In this document: piece by piece, positions 57,924 through 64,000 of the stretch
Layout: the number at the start of each line of letters is the position of its first letter
Numbering within the stretch: position 1 is the first letter of the stretch
Assembly (NCBI GenBank): GCA_963620595.1
Contig: CAVFAY010000013.1
Coordinates: 1-64,000, forward strand
Origin: Butyricicoccus_A sp963620595
Lineage (GTDB): Bacteria > Bacillota > Clostridia > Oscillospirales > Butyricicoccaceae
DNA length: 64,000 bases
Direction of reading: 5' to 3'
Position numbers and translations under genes: made by a program
The notes under the pieces: model-generated
Databases searched by the model: none
The model's input: the letters and a program-made list of their open reading frames with translations, nothing else
What the model was told of the DNA's origin: nothing

Positions 57924-59159
57924 ATGAGTGAGCTGAAGGGTGCTATGATCATCGGCCAGTCCGGTGGTCCGACTTCTGTTATCAACGCAAGTGCATACGG
58001 CGCAATCAAGGCTGGTCTGGATTCTGATTCCATCACCACCGTTTACGGCGCTGCAAACGGCATTGTCGGCGTTCTGAACGACAAGCTGTATATCATGGAC
58101 AAGGAAGATCCGGCTGAGCTGGAGCTGCTGAAGTACACCCCGTCTTCTGCACTGGGTTCCTGCCGCTACAAGATCGCTGATCCGGACGTAGACGACACCG
58201 ATTACAAGCGCATCCTTGAGATCTTCAAGAAGTATGACGTTCGTTACTTCTTCTACAACGGCGGTAACGACTCCATGGATACCTGCAACAAGATCTCTAA
58301 GTATATGAAGAAGGTTGGCTACGACTGCCGCGTTATGGGTATTCCGAAGACCATCGACAACGATCTGTTCGGCACCGATCACTGCCCGGGCTTTGCTTCT
58401 GCTGCTAAGTATATCGCTACTTCCATCGCAGAAGTTTACCAGGATTCCCACGTATACGACAAGGGTCAGGTTTCCATCATCGAGATCATGGGCCGTCACG
58501 CAGGCTGGCTGGCAGGCGCTGCTTCCCTGGCTTCCGTTGCTGGCTATCCGGCTGATCTGGTTTACCTGCCGGAAGTTGACTTTAACATGGACGAGTTCCT
58601 GGAAGACGTTTCCGCACTGTGGGAGAAGAACCACAATGTTATCGTAGCTGTATCTGAGGGCATCCACTACGCAGACGGTTCCTTCGTATCCGAGGCTAAG
58701 ACCTCTGCTACCGATGGCTTCGGTCATGCTCAGCTGGGCGGCCTGGCTGCTATGCTGGCAGACGTTGTCAAGGAAAAGCTGGGCGTAAAGGTTCGCGGCA
58801 TCGAGCTATCCCTGCTGCAGCGTTGCGCTGCTCACTGCGCTTCCCAGACCGACATCGACGAGTCCTTCCTGGCTGGTCAGACTGCTGTAAACTCCGCAGT
58901 TGCTGGCGAGACCGACAAGATGGTTGCTTTCGAGTGCTCCCGTGAGAACGGCTACACCTGCAAGACCAAGCTGCTGAATCTGTCCGACGTAGCAAACTAC
59001 GAGAAGAAGGTTCCGGTAGAGTGGATCAACGAGCGTGGCAACAACGTATCTGAAGAGTTCGTTAAGTACGCTCTGCCGCTGATTCAGGGCGAGACCCAGA
59101 TGAAGAAGGAAAATGGCCTGCCGCGCTTCGCAAAGCTGGCTAAGGTAGTTGCTGAGTAA
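57924..59159 (+). CDS. pfp: Pyrophosphate-type 6-phosphofructokinase
   Basis: It phosphorylates fructose-6-phosphate. In the 411-aa protein the phosphoryl-donor motif reads GGNDSMDT and the catalytic loop is MGIPKTIDNDL; GG(D/N)DS plus the Lys in PKTIDND mark PPi-dependent enzymes, whereas ATP enzymes have GGDGS and GxPGTIDND. PEIGRHAGW-like IEIMGRHAGWLAG binds the substrate. PPi use would make the step reversible and save ATP (family knowledge). TTTAGGAGG precedes the ATG. Codon use is strongly biased, as in fba. Confidence 0.93.
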   Translation: MSELKGAMIIGQSGGPTSVINASAYGAIKAGLDSDSITTVYGAANGIVGVLNDKLYIMDKEDPAELELLKYTPSSALGSCRYKIADPDVDDTDYKRILEIFKKYDVRYFFYNGGNDSMDTCNKISKYMKKVGYDCRVMGIPKTIDNDLFGTDHCPGFASAAKYIATSIAEVYQDSHVYDKGQVSIIEIMGRHAGWLAGAASLASVAGYPADLVYLPEVDFNMDEFLEDVSALWEKNHNVIVAVSEGIHYADGSFVSEAKTSATDGFGHAQLGGLAAMLADVVKEKLGVKVRGIELSLLQRCAAHCASQTDIDESFLAGQTAVNSAVAGETDKMVAFECSRENGYTCKTKLLNLSDVANYEKKVPVEWINERGNNVSEEFVKYALPLIQGETQMKKENGLPRFAKLAKVVAE

Positions 59160-59194
59160 TTTTTCTCACCTATCTCTAACAAACAAACGATTGT

Positions 59195-59222
59195 ACCGGC
59201 AGATGCTTTGGCGTCTGCCGGT
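59195..59222 (+). terminator. Terminator of the phosphofructokinase gene
   Basis: A 12-bp stem with one G-U pair (59195-59206/59211-59222), TTTG loop, followed by TTTTTC. Confidence 0.88.
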
Positions 59223-59359
59223 TTTTTCATGCGCCAATCTCAACCACATCATCGCGCATCTGTCAACCACATCAATCAGCAGCTTAACAAATAATTTTTT
59301 ATTCGGACAGACACCTCTCGCCTGTTTCCCGCTTATACTGCGTGCAAGAGGTGAGGCAT

Positions 59360-59509
59360 ATGGTCTGCTGCTGGAAAGTCTTTGGTCTGGCTGCGGCGGC
59401 ATTCGGACTGGGCTTGCTGCTCGCAGAGCTGCTTCCCGCTTGTCTGCTGCTTCCAATCGCAACGATTTTGCTCATTGCATCCGGTATCGTCGTACATGGA
59501 AACGCATGA
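59360..59509 (+). CDS. Small membrane protein, 49 aa, upstream of spoVM
   Basis: A short ORF starting MVCCWKVFGLAAAAFGLG and ending IASGIVVHGNA; almost entirely hydrophobic with two possible helices (about 8-24 and 29-44). GAGGTGAGG lies upstream of the ATG, and the spoVM ribosome site AAAGGAG overlaps its stop codon, so the two form a micro-operon. I do not recognise the family; the position suggests sporulation expression (inference). Confidence 0.6.
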   Translation: MVCCWKVFGLAAAAFGLGLLLAELLPACLLLPIATILLIASGIVVHGNA

Positions 59510-59523
59510 AAGGAGTCTGTCCG

Positions 59524-59610
59524 ATGAAAATTGTCGTTATTAAAAGCCCCAAACTGCTCGCCGGTATTTTGCGTGGGATCTTCGGCATGAAAAATACCTC
59601 TTCTGTCTAA
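59524..59610 (+). CDS. spoVM: SpoVM-like amphipathic peptide, 28 aa
   Basis: The peptide begins MKIVVIKSPKLLAGILRGIF. B. subtilis SpoVM is 26 aa and shares the pattern MK-x3-IK-x-PK-x-L-x-GI-x-R, including Pro9 and the amphipathic helix that senses the convex forespore membrane and anchors SpoIVA. AAAGGAG sits 8 nt before the ATG. The spoIVA and sipL homologues lie about 2.4-4 kb downstream, supporting the call. It is too short for most gene finders. Confidence 0.85.
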   Translation: MKIVVIKSPKLLAGILRGIFGMKNTSSV

Positions 59611-59618
59611 AATCTCTC

Positions 59619-59648
59619 TTGACTTTTTAACCTTGCATTTGCTACAAT
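59619..59648 (+). promoter_or_regulatory. Promoter ahead of the second MATE gene
   Basis: -35 TTGACT (59619-59624), 18-bp spacer, -10 TACAAT (59643-59648). The predicted start near 59655 is only about 16 nt before a strong terminator-like hairpin. Confidence 0.7.
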
Positions 59649-59670
59649 AATACACATACCGAGTAGCAAA

Positions 59671-59702
59671 AAGCGTAAATCCAGGTTTCTGGATTTACGC
59701 TT
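59671..59702 (+). terminator. Terminator-like hairpin in the MATE leader
   Basis: A 14-bp perfect stem (59671-59684/59689-59702) with a GTTT loop, continuing into a run of T. It can end the spoVM transcript, but because a promoter lies between it and spoVM it would also attenuate the MATE transcript. Confidence 0.88.
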
Positions 59703-59740
59703 TTTTTGTGTTTTATTTGATAAAAAGTGAGGTGTTCTTG

Positions 59741-61120
59741 ATGGAACAAGACAAAAAGATCAATAAAATGGGCACAATGCCCGTACCGCGCCTGATGCTC
59801 TCCATGGGCATTCCCATGATTCTCTCTATGATGCTGCAAGCGTTTTATAACATTGTGGACAGTGCGTTTGTATCCAACATGGCGCAGAACGGCGAAGCAG
59901 CCTTGACGGCACTGACGTTAGCCTTTCCTGTTCAGATGCTGCTCGTTGCGCTCGGCGTCGGCACGGGCGTCGGTGCAAATGCACTGCTGTCACGCACATT
60001 GGGAGAAGGAAACCAAGAAAAAGTCAATCGCGTTGCCGGAAATGCAGAATTTTTGTCGTTTGTCATCTGTATTATCTCCATTGTGTTCGGCATCATTGGT
60101 GTGCGCGCTTATGTACAATCGCAAAGCAATAACACCCTTGTCATTGACATGGCCATCTCTTATCTGCGCATTTGCTGCTGCATCCCCTTCGGCATGGTAT
60201 TTTTCTCCTGTTTTGAAAAGCTGCTGCAAGCCACCGGCAAATCGCTATTTTCCACCATTGCGCAAGTTGCCGGTGCCGTGACAAATATTATTTTGGATCC
60301 TATCTTGATTTATGGTCTGCTCGGCTGTCCGGCATTCGGTGTCCGCGGCGCCGCCTATGCAACAGTCATTGGCCAGATCGTCTCCTGTGTTGTCGCTCTG
60401 GCATTTCATCTTGCTGTCAACATGGAAATCGCAAACGGTCTGTGCTATATCAAGCCGTCCAAGCGTCTGATCCAGCAGATTTATGCCATTGGTTTGCCAG
60501 CGATTATCGCACAGGCACTCATGTCTGTCATGACCTACGGACTCAATTTGATTTTGGGCAATGTGAGTGAAAATGCCGTGACCGCCTACGGTCTGTACTA
60601 TAAAATTCAGCAGTTTTTGTTATTTGCCGCCTTTGGTCTGCGCGATGCCATCACACCAATTATTTCGTTCAACTACGGAATGCGTGACAAACAACGCGTC
60701 AACACAGGCATCAAATACGGTATGCTGTACACACTTCTCATCATGCTGTTCGGTACCTTAGCACTGGAACTGTTTGCTTCTCCGCTCGCCTCTATCTTTG
60801 GTCTGTCCGGCGAAACCGAGCAACTGTGTATCTATGCGACTCGTATCATTTCACTCAGTCTGATTTTTGCCGGAGTCAACGTTGCCTTTCAGGGCATTTT
60901 TCAAGCTCTGCGCGGCGGCATGGAATCGCTGGTCATCTCTCTGTGCCGGCAGTTACTTTTTGTCCTGCCGGTCGCTTGGCTGCTGGCACGCCTCGGTTTG
61001 CACGTCAATATGCCTTCGCTCGTCTGGTGGACATTTTTGTTTGCAGAAGTGGTCTCTGCTGCGATTTCCTGTATCTTCATGCGCCGCATTCGCAAAACCA
61101 AAATCGCTTCAATTGCATAA
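59741..61120 (+). CDS. MATE family efflux transporter
   Basis: A 12-helix, 459-aa MATE pump, paralogous to the gene at 6781 (both share KMGTMPxxxLxxxxxxPMIxSM and ALTALTLAFPVQMLLVALGVGTGVGANALLSR-like text). Should export cationic compounds by Na+ or H+ antiport. The start at 59741 (MEQDKKINKMG) follows GTGAGGTG by 6 nt. The promoter-hairpin leader suggests conditional expression. Confidence 0.92.
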   Translation: MEQDKKINKMGTMPVPRLMLSMGIPMILSMMLQAFYNIVDSAFVSNMAQNGEAALTALTLAFPVQMLLVALGVGTGVGANALLSRTLGEGNQEKVNRVAGNAEFLSFVICIISIVFGIIGVRAYVQSQSNNTLVIDMAISYLRICCCIPFGMVFFSCFEKLLQATGKSLFSTIAQVAGAVTNIILDPILIYGLLGCPAFGVRGAAYATVIGQIVSCVVALAFHLAVNMEIANGLCYIKPSKRLIQQIYAIGLPAIIAQALMSVMTYGLNLILGNVSENAVTAYGLYYKIQQFLLFAAFGLRDAITPIISFNYGMRDKQRVNTGIKYGMLYTLLIMLFGTLALELFASPLASIFGLSGETEQLCIYATRIISLSLIFAGVNVAFQGIFQALRGGMESLVISLCRQLLFVLPVAWLLARLGLHVNMPSLVWWTFLFAEVVSAAISCIFMRRIRKTKIASIA

Positions 61121-61124
61121 AGGC

Positions 61125-61156
61125 AAAAGACGGATCTCAAGAGAGATCCGTCTTTT
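61125..61156. terminator. Bidirectional terminator
   Basis: A 14-bp perfect stem (61125-61138/61143-61156) between the convergent MATE and HAD genes; the HAD stop codon lies inside it. Confidence 0.85.
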
Positions 61157-61835
61157 GATTTATCCTGTTGCACAACATAGTATACAGCTGTCCATGCTCT
61201 TGAATCACACAGTCCACCTGTTCTCCGACCCAAATCAACCCGGAATCCTCCGGATCAATCACAATCACATAGCCAATGCCCGCTCCACGCGCAGCATATG
61301 CACCCGCCACAGCATCTTCAATCACAATACAGTCTTTGGGATGCATGTGCAGGCTCTTCGCCGCTGCACAATAAATATCCGGCGCCGGCTTTCCACGAAA
61401 GCTGCCATCGGTACAGACAATATCTTCCCGCCGGAACCAACGATGTAATTGCAGATTTTCATAGTAAAAATCTACACTCGCAGGATTCGATGATGTCGCA
61501 ATGGTAAACGGAATCTTATACTTCTTGAGAAAATCCAAGATTTGTGGAATGCCATCTGCCAAATGAAACAATTCCGGATGTGACAGACATAAATCCTTGT
61601 ACGCCTGTCTCTTGTCCAAAATCAACGTTTTCTTCTCATCCGATGTCAGGGAATTTCCCCAAAAAATATCAACGGTTTCTGTGCTGGATCTTCCATTGGC
61701 CGTGCGCAGAAACTGGTCAATGCCAATGCTGCGCCCCATGGTCTTTTCCGCCAGCATATTCCACGCCTGATATTGCAGAGGCGTATCAAACAACATGGTT
61801 CCATTGAAATCAAAAATCACTGCAAATTGCTGCAT
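61137..61835 (-). CDS. HAD-superfamily phosphatase (beta-phosphoglucomutase-like)
   Basis: A 232-aa HAD subfamily I enzyme with a helical cap. Motif I is DFNGT (Asp nucleophile, Asn in place of the second Asp), motif II is IATSSN, motif III Lys lies in FRGKPAPDIY, and motif IV is VIEDAVAG. Asn at the second motif I position also occurs in other HAD proteins and may lower or change phosphatase chemistry. Substrate unknown, likely a sugar phosphate. The ATG at 61835 follows GAGGAGGTG. Confidence 0.88.
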   Translation of the reverse strand: MQQFAVIFDFNGTMLFDTPLQYQAWNMLAEKTMGRSIGIDQFLRTANGRSSTETVDIFWGNSLTSDEKKTLILDKRQAYKDLCLSHPELFHLADGIPQILDFLKKYKIPFTIATSSNPASVDFYYENLQLHRWFRREDIVCTDGSFRGKPAPDIYCAAAKSLHMHPKDCIVIEDAVAGAYAARGAGIGYVIVIDPEDSGLIWVGEQVDCVIQEHGQLYTMLCNRINQKTDLS

Positions 61836-61873
61836 CACGGACACCTCCTCTCAGATGCACATCTTCTGGTCTC

Positions 61874-61902
61874 AGTATACTACAACCTTCGACTCCCCGC
61901 AA
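61874..61902 (-). promoter_or_regulatory. Promoter of the HAD phosphatase gene
   Basis: Minus-strand -35 TTGCGG (61897-61902), 17-bp spacer, -10 TATACT (61874-61879). Confidence 0.68.
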
Positions 61903-61913
61903 TTGATTTTCTT

Positions 61914-61944
61914 GTCATACTTTTTGACTCTTCCCCATAACACT
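61914..61944 (+). promoter_or_regulatory. Possible sigma-E promoter of sipL
   Basis: GTCATACT (61914-61921) resembles the sigma-E -35 GTCATATT, and CATAACACT (61936-61944) resembles the -10 CATACAAT, separated by 14 bp. No good sigma-A promoter is visible. Mother-cell sigma-E control would be expected for sipL and spoIVA. Confidence 0.42.
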
Positions 61945-61990
61945 ATACCAACAGCATCATCCAGGAACACTTGACATAGGAGGAAGGCAT

Positions 61991-63478
61991 ATGGAACCGA
62001 AAAAAAGTACGTTTGGTATCAATCGTTTGCTGCTGGATACCACAAATACCTATGAAGAAACCGCAGATGCCATTGTCCCAGACACATTTCCCGATCTTAT
62101 GCGCATCGCCGCTGTCTTTGGCAATCCACAGCTCAAGGACGATGTACCGCAATCCGGCCGCGTCTTCTTGTCCGGCAGCATTCGCATGACGGTGTTTTAT
62201 GTTCCCGAGTGCGGCGGATTGCGAAAGCTGGACATACCGGTGAGCTTTGCACACATCGAAGAAGCGGAGGATATTCAAGAAAGCTGCCAATTGTTTGCCT
62301 CCTGCCGTGTGGTGTCGGCCGATGCCCGCATTGTGAATTCACGCAAGCTGTCCGTGACGGCAACGCTGTGCATTTCCTGTCAGGTATTTGCCCCGCAGTC
62401 GCTTTCTTTGACAACGGGATTTGACGAAGCGGATGAAGCATTAGAAGTTCTTCCCGCCTCTCACATCGTGACACTGCCGGTTTCAGTTTGCCGCCGAGAA
62501 TTTACGCTGATGGACGATGTCAATCTCGCGGATTTTTCTCGATACAGCAGCATTGCCGTTCCCCGTGCGGAGCTGCGGCTCTCAGACTGCCGTCTGATGA
62601 ATGAAAAGGCGATTATCAAAGGTGATGCTGTCCTGCATCTGCTCGCAGAGACAACCGATGGTCTCTTGGAAAACACCGATTGCGTGCTGCCATTTACACA
62701 AATTTTGGAGGCAGATGGCATGAAAGAGGATCAGCAGCTTTGCGTTCGCTTTTCTGTGCGCCATTTGGATGCCGAGCTGCGGGATGATGGACTGATCGGT
62801 GTCGGTCTCGGCGCTTCGGTTCTGCTCACAGCTTTTGAAACACTCACGCTGCAAACGATTGAAGATGTCTATCATCTTCAGCACCCTGTGCAGACGGAGA
62901 GCCGCTCGATAGAACTCCCTACCTGCCGTTTGATTCCCGAAATGGGATGTGAGGCTTCAGAGACACTTTCCGTCGGCATGAAAATCGCGCAAATTGCCGA
63001 TGTCACAGCGATTCCTGACCGATTGATGCAGGAATCGTCTCCGCTGGCTCTGCGCATGATGGTCTGTGTGGTCTATCGCGCAGAAGACGGTTGCTATTAT
63101 TCCATTCAGCGCGCGGTGCAAATGCCGCTGGACACACCGAAATCAGCTGGAATCGTACAATTGCAGTCTCTGCAGTGCCGCGCCTCCGCCGCAATCAGCG
63201 GAGAAGATTCTCTTGTGTTATCTCTCAGCGGACGCTGCGCCCTGCTCGCACAAGAGCCGCTTGCGATTCGTGACTTGACTGCCCTCACAATTGATACGGA
63301 CGTGTGTAGTTCAGCGGATCCTGTGTCCGTGATCTTACGGTATATGGAAGCCGGAGAGCGTCTGTGGGACATCGCCAAGAGCTACCGCACGACAGTAGAT
63401 GCCATTCGCCAAGCCAATCAAATCAGCGGGGATTCTATCAGCACGCAGGCACAAATGCTGCTCATCCCAGTCCGATAA
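61991..63478 (+). CDS. sipL: SipL-like spore coat morphogenetic protein (DUF3794 + LysM)
   Basis: In Clostridioides difficile SipL binds SpoIVA and is needed to assemble the coat around the forespore. The 495-aa protein has DUF3794-type beta-rich modules over about 30-430 (GSIRMTVFYVPECGGLRKLDIPVSF; later VVYRAEDGCYYSIQRAVQM) and a C-terminal LysM (about 448-494; ERLWDIAKSYRTTVDAIRQANQI), the SipL architecture. The ribosome site AGGAGGAAGG is strong. spoIVA starts 17 bp after its stop, so the partners are cotranscribed. Confidence 0.88.
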   Translation: MEPKKSTFGINRLLLDTTNTYEETADAIVPDTFPDLMRIAAVFGNPQLKDDVPQSGRVFLSGSIRMTVFYVPECGGLRKLDIPVSFAHIEEAEDIQESCQLFASCRVVSADARIVNSRKLSVTATLCISCQVFAPQSLSLTTGFDEADEALEVLPASHIVTLPVSVCRREFTLMDDVNLADFSRYSSIAVPRAELRLSDCRLMNEKAIIKGDAVLHLLAETTDGLLENTDCVLPFTQILEADGMKEDQQLCVRFSVRHLDAELRDDGLIGVGLGASVLLTAFETLTLQTIEDVYHLQHPVQTESRSIELPTCRLIPEMGCEASETLSVGMKIAQIADVTAIPDRLMQESSPLALRMMVCVVYRAEDGCYYSIQRAVQMPLDTPKSAGIVQLQSLQCRASAAISGEDSLVLSLSGRCALLAQEPLAIRDLTALTIDTDVCSSADPVSVILRYMEAGERLWDIAKSYRTTVDAIRQANQISGDSISTQAQMLLIPVR

Positions 63479-63494
63479 GTACACGGAGGTGTAT

Positions 63495-64000
63495 ATGGAA
63501 CGTCAAAAGCTATACGAAGATATTAGCCGCCGCACCGGCGGCACCATTTATATCGGCGTTGTCGGGCCGGTTCGGACTGGAAAATCCACGCTCATCAAGC
63601 GATTCATGGAAACTCTCGTGCTGCCCGGCATTGACAACGTGTATCGACGCGAGCGCGCCAAAGATGAACTGCCTCAGTCCGGATCCGGTCGAACGATCAT
63701 GACCGCAGAACCCAAATTTGTGCCGGAAGAAGCTGCTGAAATTGCACTGGATGACGATGGGACATGCAAGATTCGTCTGGTCGATTGTGTCGGGTATCTT
63801 ATTGACGGCGCTTTGGGGCAAAGCGAAGAAGACACGCCGCGGATGGTATCCACGCCATGGAGCGACACGCCTATTCCCATGGCGCAGGCGGCTGAGCTTG
63901 GTACAAGAAAAGTAATTGCCGACCACTCGACCATCGGTCTGGTGGTCACGACAGACGGCTCGGTGACAGATTTTCCGCGCGAAGCATATTTGGACGCAGA
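63495..64000 (+). CDS. spoIVA: Stage IV sporulation protein A, 5' part
   Basis: SpoIVA is the ATPase that polymerises into the basement layer of the spore coat on the forespore surface. The first 168 codons are present and the gene runs off the window. The N-terminus MERQKLYEDISRRTGG, the Walker A GPVRTGKST (24-32), IKRFMETLVLP and the DCVGYLIDGALG segment match SpoIVA closely. ACGGAGG precedes the ATG at 63495. It is cotranscribed with sipL, and spoVM, encoding its membrane anchor, lies 4 kb upstream. Confidence 0.96.
   Translation, partial: MERQKLYEDISRRTGGTIYIGVVGPVRTGKSTLIKRFMETLVLPGIDNVYRRERAKDELPQSGSGRTIMTAEPKFVPEEAAEIALDDDGTCKIRLVDCVGYLIDGALGQSEEDTPRMVSTPWSDTPIPMAQAAELGTRKVIADHSTIGLVVTTDGSVTDFPREAYLDA

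Noticed and set aside
57906..58727. A 273-codon minus-strand open frame inside the phosphofructokinase gene
   Set aside because: Arises from the strong codon bias of the highly expressed gene; no ribosome site or family resemblance.
1..64000. Search for CRISPR arrays, insertion sequences, prophage or rRNA
   Set aside because: No regularly spaced repeats, transposase, integrase, phage structural genes or rRNA sequence were seen in the window.

Overview
The window comes from a spore-forming, diderm-negative Firmicute of class Clostridia with roughly half G+C. The evidence is the sporulation set (yqfC, yqfD, ylbJ, a dacF-type carboxypeptidase, spoVM, sipL, spoIVA), a Clostridia-style dcw cluster, Firmicute-type promoters and strong AGGAGG ribosome sites, pyrophosphate-type phosphofructokinase and S-layer-homology proteins. 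An Oscillospirales gut commensal (Butyricicoccus-like) fits the style, but I cannot fix the genus from sequence alone. No phage, insertion sequence, CRISPR array or rRNA is present; the region is mostly core chromosome.

Layout. 1-540: tRNA-Thr and tRNA-Tyr transcribed leftward, with a second copy of the tRNA-Tyr 3' end and nested palindromes downstream. 545-9.5 kb: mostly leftward housekeeping and transport genes (FakA-middle-domain protein, plsC, deoxyinosine glycosylase, ClC exchanger, MATE pump, CorA), a rightward BI-1 membrane protein and a kinase fused to leucine-rich repeats. 9.6-23.0 kb: the leftward division and cell-wall cluster mraZ-rsmH-ftsL-pbp-murE-murF-mraY-ftsW-murG-ftsQ-ftsZ, lacking murD, murC and ftsA, with an MraZ operator and a perfect LexA-type SOS box upstream. 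23.2-27.0 kb: coaD, rsmD, uvrC and an HPr-like protein whose catalytic His15 is Tyr. 27.3-34.6 kb: a tight leftward operon yqfC-yqfD-phoH-ybeY-era-recO-small membrane ORF-mutS2.

34.7-37.8 kb: rightward ylbJ, a Cys-rich acidic protein and a dacF-type carboxypeptidase. 37.8-46.8 kb: secreted surface proteins (transglutaminase-SLH, CHAP-like/ricin protein, beta-helix lipoprotein), an ABC-2 exporter, an EamA transporter and a cold-shock protein. 47.0-48.3 kb: lrgAB and tRNA-Leu. 48.3-57.6 kb: trpB2, guaB, a polar amino-acid ABC transporter with two tandem substrate-binding domains fused to the permease, ilvE and fba; pfp diverges from fba. 59.3-64.0 kb: a 49-aa membrane ORF with the 28-aa spoVM, a MATE pump behind a promoter-hairpin leader, a HAD phosphatase, then sipL and the 5' end of spoIVA, which runs off the window.

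Functional themes: peptidoglycan precursor synthesis and septation, the spore-coat basement layer (SpoVM anchors SpoIVA, SipL binds SpoIVA, all within about 4.5 kb), ribosome and DNA maintenance, and amino-acid/central carbon metabolism. The most interesting points are the Tyr15 HPr, the SOS box ahead of the dcw operon, the 447-bp identical tract inside the duplicated binding protein, the spoVM micro-operon, and the promoter-hairpin leader of the second MATE gene.
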